Notes: generated by a model not told the origin, from the sequence alone. A stretch of 19,668 bases of DNA from Acidobacteriota bacterium (GCA_028873155.1 JAGWML010000028.1:1-19668); one strand, 5' to 3'; shown: positions 1-9,927, counted from the first letter of the stretch. Translations and numbers: made by a program.

Positions 1-24
1 AGGGGTGAGTTTTCGTTGAAGCAT
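1..24 (-). CDS. 5' end of an unidentified divergent gene, cut by the window edge
   Basis: Only the first eight codons are present, reading M-L-Q-R-K-L-T-P on the minus strand. The case for a real start rests on the signals before it. An AGGAG Shine-Dalgarno sequence (minus strand of 32-36) lies 7 nt before the ATG. A good sigma-70 type promoter, TTGACA, 17 nt, TAAAGT, lies at 83-55, giving a leader of about 20-25 nt. The eight residues are too few to name a family. The product is unknown. Confidence 0.4.
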
Positions 25-54
25 GACTTGTCTCCTTGACAATATGACAAGGAA

Positions 55-83
55 ACTTTACTTGCCCTCGATCCCGATGTCAA
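55..83 (-). promoter_or_regulatory. Sigma-70-type promoter for the leftward gene
   Basis: On the minus strand, TTGACA (83-78, perfect -35) is followed after exactly 17 nt by TAAAGT (60-55, four of six matches to TATAAT). The predicted transcript starts near position 48, upstream of an AGGAG and an ATG at 24. The -35 hexamer lies inside an inverted repeat, so a repressor bound there could block this promoter. This is a sequence match only. Confidence 0.55.
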
Positions 84-96
84 GGGAAATTGACAT
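77..96. promoter_or_regulatory. Inverted repeat, candidate operator between divergent promoters
   Basis: ATGTCAA (77-83) and TTGACAT (90-96) are perfect reverse complements separated by 6 nt. The left arm contains the -35 box of the leftward promoter. The right arm contains a TTGACA reading rightward. The arms end in ATGT and ACAT, which recalls the dyads bound by PadR-family and other winged-helix repressors, but the spacing differs from the usual PadR site. The regulator is not in the window, so its identity is inference. Confidence 0.45.
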
Positions 97-160
97 ATTT
101 CTTGATTGAATCTGAACAGCAGGCGAATCAACTCATCTTTTGATGAGGTGGAGATGTCGT

Positions 161-189
161 TCGACAGGGCATCAAGGATCCAATAGGCT
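161..189 (+). promoter_or_regulatory. Promoter of the P450 gene, leaderless type
   Basis: TCGACA (161-166, five of six -35 matches), 17 nt, then TAGGCT (184-189) as the -10. The GTG start codon begins exactly 6 nt after the -10 box. Transcription would therefore begin at or very near the start codon, which explains the absence of a Shine-Dalgarno sequence. The same -10-like box at the same distance precedes holB and tmk. Confidence 0.5.
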
Positions 190-195
190 CGGGGT

Positions 196-1638
196 GTGGA
201 ATCCATCGAATTGGCAGCGGATACGATGACGGGGAAGCCGGTGCGACGGGGCAAGTACGTATTTCCGCCGGGCCTGCGGTTGAATCTGCCGTTTTATCTC
301 TTTCATCGGTTTTTCAAGCCGGGCAATCCGATTCTTCTGTTTGAGCATCTGCGGCGATACGGTCGTGCGGCGCACTACCGCATTCTCTGGAATGATGTGG
401 TGCTATTCCATGAGCCGGACGATATTCGCGAAGTACTCATCGACAAGGCGGCTTCGTTTGGTAAGGACCGAACCCAGAAGCGGATGAAGATCCTGCTGGG
501 CGAGGGGCTGATTACTGCAGACGGGGAGACGCACCGGCGCGGGCGGCGCATCGTGGCGCCGGCATTTCACCGGCAGAGGATTCAGCGGTATGCGGAAGAG
601 ATCGTGGAGATGGCTGCGCGAGCGGGCGCGACGTGGCGACCGGGCGAGACGATGGACATTGCCGCGGAGATGATGCGGCTGGCGCTGCAGATTACCGCGC
701 GGACGCTCTTCGATACAGAGGTGACGGCGGAGATCCGGGAGATCAACGACCAGGTCAACGCGATCATGGCTCTCTACAACTACCTCGTGGCCCTCCCGCG
801 TGCTGAGTTGCTGTTGCACACACCTTTGCCTGGCATGCGCCGCTTCCGGCGGGCGAAGGCGCGGATGGATGCTGTTGTGGACGGCATGATTAGCGCGCGA
901 AAGGCGGAGATGGAATCGAATGCGCCGTCTGCGGAGGCGCGCGGCGACCTGCTCTCATTACTGCTGGCGGCGCGCGATGACGGCACCGGCGGAGACGGAC
1001 TGAAGCTCACCTCGGACGAAGTGCGGGATCAGGTGCTGACGTTATTCCTGGCCGGCTATGAGACGGTGGCGAATGCGCTGGCGTGGACGTGGATGCTGCT
1101 GGGGCAAAATCCCGGGGCGGAGGCGCAACTGCACGCGGAGCTGGATGCGGTGCTGGGCGGGCGGTTGCCGACGCTCGAGGACATGCCGCGGTTGGAATAC
1201 ACCGGGATGGTTCTGGCGGAGTCGATGCGGATGTATCCGCCGGCGTGGGCGATGGGGCGTGAGGCGCTGGAGGATGTACGCATCGGGCCCTACAGGTTGC
1301 CGAAGGGGACGATGGTGTTCTTCAGCCAGTACATCGTGCATCGGGATGCGCGGTGGTTTCCGGAGCCGGAGCGCTTTAAGCCGGAACGCTTTGCGGCAGA
1401 GGCCAAGGCGACACGGCCGCGGTTTGCGTATTTTCCATTTGGCGGGGGCGGACGGCAGTGCATCGGCGAGTCCTTCGCGTGGATGGAGGCCACGCTCGTG
1501 CTGGCGACCCTGGCGCAGCGCTGGCGATTGGCGCTGGAGCCGGGACAGCGGATTGAACCGCAGCCAAAGATCACGCTGCGGCCGAAGGACGGCATTCGCG
1601 TGCGGGCTGTGGGGCGGACCGCAGACCGAATGCACTAG
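196..1638 (+). CDS. Cytochrome P450
   Basis: A heme-thiolate monooxygenase of 480 residues. It would use O2 and electrons from a separate redox partner to hydroxylate or otherwise oxidise an organic substrate. The diagnostic motifs are all present in order: the I-helix AGYET (286-290), the K-helix ExxR as ESMR (342-345), the PERF region (391-394), and the heme loop FGGGGRQCIG (415-424) with Cys422 as the axial ligand. There is no transmembrane anchor, so it is probably cytosolic. The GTG at 196 is chosen because a TAGGCT box lies 6 nt before it; an ATG at 226 is the alternative. No ferredoxin or ferredoxin reductase gene is adjacent. Bacterial relatives with this architecture (CYP102/CYP4-like class E) often act on fatty acids or terpenoids, but the substrate cannot be read from the sequence. 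It ends 9 nt before holB. Confidence 0.95.
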   Translation: MESIELAADTMTGKPVRRGKYVFPPGLRLNLPFYLFHRFFKPGNPILLFEHLRRYGRAAHYRILWNDVVLFHEPDDIREVLIDKAASFGKDRTQKRMKILLGEGLITADGETHRRGRRIVAPAFHRQRIQRYAEEIVEMAARAGATWRPGETMDIAAEMMRLALQITARTLFDTEVTAEIREINDQVNAIMALYNYLVALPRAELLLHTPLPGMRRFRRAKARMDAVVDGMISARKAEMESNAPSAEARGDLLSLLLAARDDGTGGDGLKLTSDEVRDQVLTLFLAGYETVANALAWTWMLLGQNPGAEAQLHAELDAVLGGRLPTLEDMPRLEYTGMVLAESMRMYPPAWAMGREALEDVRIGPYRLPKGTMVFFSQYIVHRDARWFPEPERFKPERFAAEAKATRPRFAYFPFGGGGRQCIGESFAWMEATLVLATLAQRWRLALEPGQRIEPQPKITLRPKDGIRVRAVGRTADRMH

Positions 1639-1647
1639 ACTCGGACT

Positions 1648-2748
1648 GTGAGCTTCACGGAGTTTCTGGGCAATGCGGCGACGGTGACGCGGCTGCGCGA
1701 GAGCGTACGCGCGGGGCGGTTTCCGCAGGCATTGATCCTCGCCGGGCCGAAGGGCGCGGGCAAATACACGCTGGCGCTGATGCTGGCGCGCGCAATGAAC
1801 TGCCTGGAGCACGCGGAGAGCGATGGCCTGCCGGATCTTTGCGGGCGGTGCGCGAACTGCGAGCGCATTGGCGAAGCGGCGAACCTGGAAGAGCGCGTGG
1901 CGGAAGCGGTAGCCGCGCGCGAGGAGATGCGAGACGCCGATAAGCGCGAGACGCGCATCCTGATCCAGACGCACCCGGATGTGCTGATTGTGCCGCCGGA
2001 TCCGCCGCAGCTCCTGATCAAGCTGGGACAGGTGCGGCATGTGATTCATGCGGCGTACTACAGGCCTCCCGCCGAGGCACACCGCGCGATCACGATCTTC
2101 ACGTCGTCGGGTTTTATGAAGGAGGCGGCGAACAGCCTGCTCAAGGTGCTGGAGGAGCCGCCGCCGAATACGTCGCTGATTTTGCTGACGGAGAATCCGC
2201 AGGAGTTGCTGCCGACGATTCGCTCGCGAGCGGTGATCCACCGGCTGGGCGCACTGCCCGCGGCGCAACTGGAGACGCTGCTCGGGGAGCGGCGCAAGGA
2301 CCTGAAGCCGCAGGAGCGGGCGCTGGTGGCGCGGCTGGCGGAGGGCGCGGTGGGACGCGCGCTGACGCTGGACCTGGATGCGTATCTGGCGAGCCGGCAG
2401 GATGCGCTGGTGGTGCTGAAGACGGCGCTGCGGGAGCCGGACTATTCGCAGCTTTTCAAAACGACGGAGACGTATCGCGCAGGGGCAGACGGCCAGGAGA
2501 AGACGGTGAATCTGCTGCGGGCGCTGGGGAGCCTGGTGGAGGACCTGCTGTTGATGGTGGCGGGAACGCCGCATCTGGTGCGGAATGTGGACATGGCGGC
2601 CGAGCTGGAGCGGATGGCCCAGGGGCTGACGGTGGACTGGCTGGACGGCGCCGCGCGCGCCCTCGGTCAGGTGGAGCAGGGGATGCGGCGTAACCTATTG
2701 CGTTCACTCTCTTTGGACGCCATGGCGGTGGGGCTGGGCGGGCGCTGA
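1648..2748 (+). CDS. holB: DNA polymerase III subunit delta' (clamp loader)
   Basis: A component of the clamp-loader complex that opens the beta clamp during replication. The AAA+ fold shows a Walker A loop GPKGAGKYT (33-41), a four-cysteine zinc module (Cys52, 65, 68, 71), HPD (109-111), the NSLLKVLEEPP helix (about 162-172), and a sensor region around SRA (193-195). Two features are unusual. About 27 mostly charged, helix-prone residues (about 77-103) sit between the zinc module and the HPD motif. The clamp-loader SRC motif reads Ser-Arg-Ala, so the functional arginine is kept but the cysteine is not. The start is GTG, with TAGACT 6 nt before it and no Shine-Dalgarno; the TAG of that box is the P450 stop codon. 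In many bacteria holB neighbours tmk, but here they are about 6.5 kb apart and on opposite strands. Confidence 0.93.
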   Translation: MSFTEFLGNAATVTRLRESVRAGRFPQALILAGPKGAGKYTLALMLARAMNCLEHAESDGLPDLCGRCANCERIGEAANLEERVAEAVAAREEMRDADKRETRILIQTHPDVLIVPPDPPQLLIKLGQVRHVIHAAYYRPPAEAHRAITIFTSSGFMKEAANSLLKVLEEPPPNTSLILLTENPQELLPTIRSRAVIHRLGALPAAQLETLLGERRKDLKPQERALVARLAEGAVGRALTLDLDAYLASRQDALVVLKTALREPDYSQLFKTTETYRAGADGQEKTVNLLRALGSLVEDLLLMVAGTPHLVRNVDMAAELERMAQGLTVDWLDGAARALGQVEQGMRRNLLRSLSLDAMAVGLGGR

Positions 2749-2988
2749 CGCGCTGGTGGATGCGATGGGCCGGACGCGAAACAAAGCAACCTCGCTCCGA
2801 AACGCGGCATCTTTCCCAGTACGATCTGGAACGCGAATCTGAATGTTGACGTTGAGGCAACGAGTCCGCAACGGGAGTGAATGCCTGTCGTGAAGGTGTC
2901 TCTCTGCGCGGAGTGCTGCATTGGATTGTGCGCATTCGGCCGTGCAAGGAGATGGGCGGGAAGAACCGAATTCCTGGAGAGTGGGTCG
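2749..2988. other. Intergenic region before the Hfq-like gene
   Basis: About 240 nt with no supportable gene. The Hfq reading frame stays open upstream to 2881, but that stretch gives an atypical Cys/Arg-rich peptide and has no ribosome binding site at its ATG. I see no clear promoter or terminator hairpin. A long 5' untranslated leader for the Hfq-like gene is possible. Confidence 0.4.
2976..2980 (+). promoter_or_regulatory. Ribosome binding site fixing the Hfq-like start
   Basis: GGAGA lies 8 nt before the ATG at 2989. It favours this start over the earlier in-frame ATG at 2881, which would add 36 residues. Confidence 0.55.
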
Positions 2989-3345
2989 ATGAATCCTTAT
3001 GCGACGGAGCACTGGACCGAACATGGGCAGGCTGGGGCAATACCCGCGCCCGGCCGGAGGAAGTCTGCGCAGTCGCACCCCGTCCGGCTGACGACGCACG
3101 CACTCGGCGACGAGCCGCGCCAGAGCCATGCGGAGGTCTTTTACCTGCAGAAGCAGATTCAGGCGCAGACGCCGATGGTGATTGTGCTGGTGGACGGGCA
3201 AAGAATTGAAGGCTGCATCGAGTGGTATGACAGGCATGCGCTGAAGGTGCGCGGCAGAACGCGCGTGCTGATCTACAAGTCGGCGATCAAGTACATGTAC
3301 AAGCAGGGTGAGCAGGCTGAGCGGATTTATTCATCCGGTACGTGA
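2989..3345 (+). CDS. hfq: Hfq-like Sm-domain RNA-binding protein
   Basis: Hfq forms ring hexamers that bind small RNAs and mRNAs and control translation and decay. The C-terminal half of this 118-residue protein carries the Sm fold. It includes FYLQKQIQAQ (helix), MVIVLVDGQRIEGCIEWYD (Sm1, matching the LVNGIKLQGQIESFD region of E. coli Hfq) and VLIYKSAIKYM (Sm2, matching MVYKHAIST). About 45-50 polar residues precede the domain and almost nothing follows it, the reverse of the E. coli layout. The YKH signature of the proximal RNA-binding pore reads YKS, and the usual Gln8 before the first helix is not evident. RNA specificity may therefore differ. The last 19 nt overlap the end of the convergent sua5 gene. 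Assignment to the Hfq/Sm-like superfamily is firm; orthologous function is likely but not certain. Confidence 0.85.
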   Translation: MNPYATEHWTEHGQAGAIPAPGRRKSAQSHPVRLTTHALGDEPRQSHAEVFYLQKQIQAQTPMVIVLVDGQRIEGCIEWYDRHALKVRGRTRVLIYKSAIKYMYKQGEQAERIYSSGT

Positions 3346-4397
3346 GCGGCCTTGCGGAGGCGGTCGCGGATGGCCGCGCCGAGACCGTCGGCCGGCGGCA
3401 GGGGACAGAGGATGACGTCGCAGCCCGCGGCGTCGAGCGCGCGGAGACCGGCATAGAGACGGCTGGCCAGCTCTTCTGGTGCAGCCCAGCGTCCCCAGGG
3501 AAAAATCTCGACCGAAGATGGCGCCTGGGCAGCGAGCTCATCGGGCAGCATGAGGCCGATGCGCTGCGACGAGTGTTGCGCTGCTGCTTTGGCGAGCGCG
3601 CCCGGCAGCCTGTTGAACGAATCCTCCACCAACACCAGGTGCGCGCGGGGTGCGTAGTGACGCAGGCCAACGCCGGGCGAGGGCAGGGCTTCGCGCGGGG
3701 CTGGCGTGAGCGGGCCTGCGAGCTGAAAGACTTCAACGGGACCGGCGACAGCGCGGATTTGCGCAGCGGTGATGGCGCCGGGGCGATAGATGACCATCGG
3801 GCTCTGGCAGGGATCGAGCACCGTGGACTCAACGCCGTGTTTGGTGGGACCGGCGTCGAGGATAGCGTCGATGCGGCCGTCGAGATCGTCGAGGACATGC
3901 GCGGCGGTGGTGGGGCTGATGTGGCCGAAGAGGTTGGCGCTGGGCGCGGCGATGGGAACGCCAGCCTCGCGAATGAGCGCGAAAGCGACCGGATGCGCGG
4001 GCATGCGGATGCCGACGAGCGGACGTCCGGCTGTTACGGCGTCGGGCACGGCTGCGGAACGCGGCAGGAGCAACGTGAGCGGGCCGGGCCAGAAGGCGGC
4101 GATGAGCTTGCGTGCGGCGTCCGGGATCTCAGCGGCGAGAGTGCGGAGCATGGGATTGTCGACTGTTTCTCCGGTGATGTGGACGATGACGGGGTCCCAC
4201 GCGGGACGCTGCTTGGCGGCAAAGATGCTGGCGACGGCGGCGGGGTCGAGGGCGTTGGCGCCAAGGCCGTAGACGGTTTCAGTGGGCAGTGCGACGAGGC
4301 CTCCGCAGCGCAGAATCTCCGCGGCCTGCGCGAGGGCGCTGCGGGCTGCAGGTGTTTCGAGGTGCGCGGCGTCCACGGTGAGGCGAAGGGTCTGCAC
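3327..4397 (-). CDS. sua5: L-threonylcarbamoyladenylate synthase, long Sua5 type
   Basis: Makes threonylcarbamoyl-AMP from threonine, bicarbonate and ATP, the first step of t6A formation at position 37 of ANN-decoding tRNAs. Counting from the GTG at 4397 (356 residues), the YrdC-fold motifs are PTETVYGLG (38-46), KQRP (62-65), PSAN (152-155), SPTTAAHV (161-168), GVESTVLD (188-195) and RPG (205-207). About 140 residues follow, beginning after a linker with SPGVGLRHYAPRA. This is the extra C-terminal domain that separates Sua5 from the short TsaC/YrdC form. The frame is open to 4478, but that would overlap the divergent cyaB start, and MQTLRLTVDA is a typical N-terminal strand. The exact start is uncertain: a TAGACT box ends only 1 nt before this GTG, so a downstream GTG at 4376 is possible. 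Confidence 0.92.
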   Translation of the reverse strand: MQTLRLTVDAAHLETPAARSALAQAAEILRCGGLVALPTETVYGLGANALDPAAVASIFAAKQRPAWDPVIVHITGETVDNPMLRTLAAEIPDAARKLIAAFWPGPLTLLLPRSAAVPDAVTAGRPLVGIRMPAHPVAFALIREAGVPIAAPSANLFGHISPTTAAHVLDDLDGRIDAILDAGPTKHGVESTVLDPCQSPMVIYRPGAITAAQIRAVAGPVEVFQLAGPLTPAPREALPSPGVGLRHYAPRAHLVLVEDSFNRLPGALAKAAAQHSSQRIGLMLPDELAAQAPSSVEIFPWGRWAAPEELASRLYAGLRALDAAGCDVILCPLPPADGLGAAIRDRLRKAAHVPDE

Positions 4398-4438
4398 GAG
4401 TCTATTGTCGCTGCTGGCAGGGGGCGCGGCCAACTCCG

Positions 4439-4444
4439 TATACT
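4439..4444 (+). promoter_or_regulatory. Candidate -10 box for the CYTH/CyaB gene
   Basis: TATACT matches TATAAT at five of six positions and ends 11 nt before the ATG at 4456. Transcription would begin about 5 nt before the start codon. No ribosome binding site is visible and no clear -35 is seen at 16-18 nt. This fits a very short leader. Confidence 0.4.
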
Positions 4445-4455
4445 CACTGCAACCG

Positions 4456-5037
4456 ATGGCGATCGAGACGGAGATCAAGTTTCGCGTAGAGAAGATCGAG
4501 GAGCTGGCGGCGCGGCTGAGCGCAGCGGGTCTTCGGCTGGAGACGCCGCGCGCGTTTGAGACGAACGTGCTCTATGACACGCCGGACCGGGCGATGCGGA
4601 CGCGGACCGAGATCCTGCGGATTCGCGAGTATGCGGGGCGGTGGACGGTGACGCACAAGCGCATTCCCGACTCGGGCGTGGGCGAAGACCGGCACAAGCA
4701 TCGCGTAGAGACAGAGACGGAAGTGGCCGATGGCGCGGTGATGGCGGAGGTCTTCGAGTCGCTGGGGCTGGTGGCGGCTTTTCGCTATGAGAAGTGGCGC
4801 ACGGAGTGGACCGATGGCGTGGGACACTGCGTGGTGGACGAGACGCCGATCGGGGACTTCGCCGAGCTGGAAGGGACGCCGGAGTGGATTGACGCGACGG
4901 CGACGCGGCTGGGCGTGCGGCCGGAAGCGTACATGACGCTCAGCTATGGGCGACTGTATGAGCAGTGGTGCGCCGGGCATGGTGTCGAGCCAGGCCACCT
5001 GACGTTTGAAGCCGTGCAGGCTGCGCTGGCTGGCTGA
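4456..5037 (+). CDS. cyaB: CYTH-domain protein, class IV adenylate cyclase (CyaB) type
   Basis: A 193-residue protein of the CYTH superfamily, whose members bind triphosphates in a beta-tunnel with metal ions. It begins with the hallmark ExExK motif (Glu4, Glu6, Lys8 in MAIETEIKFR). Tunnel residues follow, including YDTPDRAMRTR, LRIRE, VTHKR, RVETETEV, KWRTEW, VVDETPIGDFAELEG and a C-terminal SYGRLYEQ. The order and length fit the CyaB/thiamine-triphosphatase-like group. Whether it makes cAMP, hydrolyses thiamine triphosphate or acts on another triphosphate cannot be told from sequence. It is divergent from sua5, with 58 nt between the two start codons. Confidence 0.85.
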   Translation: MAIETEIKFRVEKIEELAARLSAAGLRLETPRAFETNVLYDTPDRAMRTRTEILRIREYAGRWTVTHKRIPDSGVGEDRHKHRVETETEVADGAVMAEVFESLGLVAAFRYEKWRTEWTDGVGHCVVDETPIGDFAELEGTPEWIDATATRLGVRPEAYMTLSYGRLYEQWCAGHGVEPGHLTFEAVQAALAG

Positions 5038-5169
5038 CGGCGCGAGCGGCGAATCGGAAATCCAGAACACACGACAAAGAGCACGTTGCAGGGTGTGAGA
5101 TGCGCATTCACGTCCCGCGCTTCTCTGCCGATAGCTTGACTGAGCAGCAAGACCGCGACAGGAGGAGCA

Positions 5170-5532
5170 ATGGCGGAAGGTGGAGCGAGAAGCGTGGGTG
5201 CGCGTGTGGTGCGTGCGGTCAGGCGAAGTGTACCGGCGTGCATGATGGTGCTGTGTCTGGGGGTTGCGCTGCAGGCGCGCGCCGATGACCGCGCGGTGAA
5301 GTCGCGGGTGGCGCCGGTCTATCCGGAGATCGCCAAGCGGATGCGCGTGACGGGTATTGTGAAGCTGGAAGTGACCGTGGACGCGGATGGCAAGGTGACG
5401 GACGTGAAGACGTTGAGCGGGAATACTGTGCTGGCCGAGGCGGCGCAGGAGGCGGTGCGGAAGTGGAAGTTTGTGCCGGGGGAGGGGAGTTCGACGCTCA
5501 ACGTGAGCGTGGACTTCAATCTGAGCCAGTAA
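5170..5532 (+). CDS. Secreted minimal TonB C-terminal domain protein
   Basis: A 120-residue protein whose residues 44-118 form a TonB C-terminal domain. The pattern VAPVYPEIAKRMRVTGIVKLEVTV, DADGKVTDVKTLSG, AAQEAVRKWKFVPG and VSVDFNLS is the usual acidobacterial and proteobacterial form. The N-terminus has a basic stretch, a hydrophobic core (about 20-36) and a likely signal-peptidase site after ARA (36-38). There is no proline-rich periplasmic spacer and no ExbB/ExbD gene nearby. It therefore looks like a free periplasmic TonB-CTD module and not a full energy transducer. An AGGAGG site at 5160-5165 supports the ATG. It is convergent with secA across a strong hairpin. Confidence 0.85.
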   Translation: MAEGGARSVGARVVRAVRRSVPACMMVLCLGVALQARADDRAVKSRVAPVYPEIAKRMRVTGIVKLEVTVDADGKVTDVKTLSGNTVLAEAAQEAVRKWKFVPGEGSSTLNVSVDFNLSQ

Positions 5533-5544
5533 GGCAGGGAGAGA

Positions 5545-5582
5545 GCAGCAGCGCGGTTGGGCCAGAGGCGCCGCGCTGCTGC
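5545..5582. terminator. Long hairpin between convergent tonB-domain gene and secA
   Basis: GCAGCAGCGCGG (5545-5556) and CCGCGCTGCTGC (5571-5582) are perfect 12-bp complementary arms around a 14-nt loop. The hairpin lies 13 nt after the TonB-domain stop and 8 nt beyond the secA stop, so it can serve both transcripts. The downstream flank is only moderately T-rich on either strand, so it may work with Rho or as an RNA-stability element. Confidence 0.6.
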
Positions 5583-5589
5583 GATTGAT

Positions 5590-8628
<3,039 letters not shown>

Positions 8629-8734
8629 CTAACAGTGTAAATGGAGCGGGGTGCGAGAACACGCCTTGCGGCAAAGGCGAAGAAGTTTCCGCATCCGATG
8701 CGCCGCGCTGGAATCCGTTGGGTGGGAGGGGTTT

Positions 8735-9214
8735 ATGTCGGACCGGAACGACGCGGCATTGCGTGAACATCTTGTGAATCTTCTGACGCTGGCGCAGGCG
8801 CACGCAACCTTTGACCAGGCGGTGAAAGGGCTGCCGGCGGAGCTGCGAGGAAAGGCGCCAAAAGGGGCCGAGCACACGCCGTGGCAACTGCTCGAACATT
8901 TGCGCATCGCGCAGTGGGACATTCTGGAGTTTTCGCGGAATCCGAAGCACGAGTCGCCCAAGTGGCCGGAGGGCTACTGGCCGCAGGAGAAGGCTCCACT
9001 GGATGAGAAGGCGTGGGACCGGAGTGTGCGCGCCGTCAAGCGTGACCTGAAGGCGATGTGCGAGCTGGTGCGCGATGCGAAGACGGATCTCTTCGCCAAG
9101 ATTCCGCATGGGGATGGGCAGACGATTTTGCGTGAGGCGCTGCTGGTGGCGGATCACAACGCCTATCACGTCGGGCAACTGGTGCTGGTGAGGAAGCTTC
9201 TGGGTGCGTGGTAG
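8735..9214 (+). CDS. DinB-family metal-binding four-helix protein
   Basis: A 159-residue protein with the DinB/YfiT fold, a four-helix bundle that usually holds a metal through three histidines. The expected triad is visible: His55 in WQLLEHLRI, and His141 and His145 in DHNAYHVGQL. Members include thiol transferases (bacillithiol and mycothiol S-transferases) and proteins of unknown role; the exact reaction cannot be assigned. The ATG at 8735 is chosen over the upstream in-frame start at 8651 because GGGAGG precedes it closely and the domain begins here. It is divergent from secA and converges on tmk. Confidence 0.85.
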   Translation: MSDRNDAALREHLVNLLTLAQAHATFDQAVKGLPAELRGKAPKGAEHTPWQLLEHLRIAQWDILEFSRNPKHESPKWPEGYWPQEKAPLDEKAWDRSVRAVKRDLKAMCELVRDAKTDLFAKIPHGDGQTILREALLVADHNAYHVGQLVLVRKLLGAW

Positions 9215-9237
9215 CGCGCGGAAGGCCGCAACGCGCT
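9213..9237. terminator. Possible weak terminator hairpin between the DinB-like gene and tmk
   Basis: AGCGCG (9213-9218) pairs with CGCGCT (9232-9237). Inside, CGG and CCG can extend the stem, leaving a small bulge. It overlaps the DinB stop codon and lies 15 nt beyond the tmk stop on the minus strand. There is no T tract on either side, so the call is tentative. Confidence 0.3.
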
Positions 9238-9252
9238 GGCGAATCATTGAGG

Positions 9253-9921
9253 CTAGTGCGCGTGGCCCGCGGTGATGAGGCGCTCGGAGACGGCCTCAGC
9301 AATCTGCTCGTGGACCTCATCGATGGTGAGGTTGCCCTCGATGAGGACGACGCGGTCGGTGTCTCGCGCGGCAATCTCGCGGTACTTTTCCCAGACGCGC
9401 TGATAGAAGGCATCCTGCTCCTGCTCGAAGCGGCTTTCGTCCGGGCCGGACTGGGCGGCGACGCGCTCATTGCGGCGACGGGCGCGCTCCAGACATACGG
9501 CAAGGGACGGCAGCAGCAGCAGGGTGAGGTCGGGCTGCAGGTTGCCGCAGATGAGGCGGTGCATGTCGAGGACGAGCTGGGAGCCGAGTTGGCGGCCGCC
9601 GCCCTGGTAGGCCTCGGTGGAGTCGGTAAATCGATCACAGAGAACGATTTTGCCGGCGGCGAGGGCCGGTTCGATGACTTCGGCAATCGCCTGGGCGCGG
9701 TCGGCGAACATGAGGGCCATCTCGGTCATGGGCGCGAGGCCGGTGGAGCGGGAGTCGAGCAGCAGGGCGCGGATGGAGTCGCCGGTGGCGGTACCGCCGG
9801 GCTGGCGGGTGACGATGGGGCTGAAGCCGCGCCGCTGGAGCCACGCAGCCAAACGCTTGATCTGCGTGGTTTTACCCGAGCCGTCGAGGCCCTCGAGCGT
9901 AATGAACAGACCACGTGGCAT
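9253..9921 (-). CDS. tmk: Thymidylate kinase
   Basis: Phosphorylates dTMP to dTDP using ATP, an essential step toward dTTP. The 222-residue protein has the P-loop GLDGSGKT (11-18), the nucleotide-binding TRQPGGT (38-44), DRF (96-98) followed by TDSTEAYQGGGR, a LID region rich in arginine (RARRRNERVA), and FYQRVWEKY. The glycine in the P-loop and basic LID match the type II (E. coli-like) enzymes. TRQPGGT replaces the common TREPGGT. The ATG has no Shine-Dalgarno, but a TAGACT box (9933-9928 on the minus strand) ends exactly 6 nt before it, as before holB. Confidence 0.96.
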   Translation of the reverse strand: MPRGLFITLEGLDGSGKTTQIKRLAAWLQRRGFSPIVTRQPGGTATGDSIRALLLDSRSTGLAPMTEMALMFADRAQAIAEVIEPALAAGKIVLCDRFTDSTEAYQGGGRQLGSQLVLDMHRLICGNLQPDLTLLLLPSLAVCLERARRRNERVAAQSGPDESRFEQEQDAFYQRVWEKYREIAARDTDRVVLIEGNLTIDEVHEQIAEAVSERLITAGHAH

Positions 9922-9927
9922 GGCGTG

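Noticed and set aside
1042..2574. 510-codon minus-strand open frame opposite P450 and holB
   Set aside because: It is Arg/His/Gln/Leu-rich low-information translation, spans two real genes, and has no start signal.
2881..2988. N-terminal extension of the Hfq-like protein from the ATG at 2881
   Set aside because: The extra 36 residues are Cys/Arg-rich and unlike Hfq, and no ribosome binding site precedes that ATG, whereas GGAGA precedes 2989.
3342..4559. 405-codon plus-strand open frame opposite sua5
   Set aside because: It lies antisense to a complete set of Sua5 motifs, and its Gly/Glu/Ala/Arg composition has no family resemblance.
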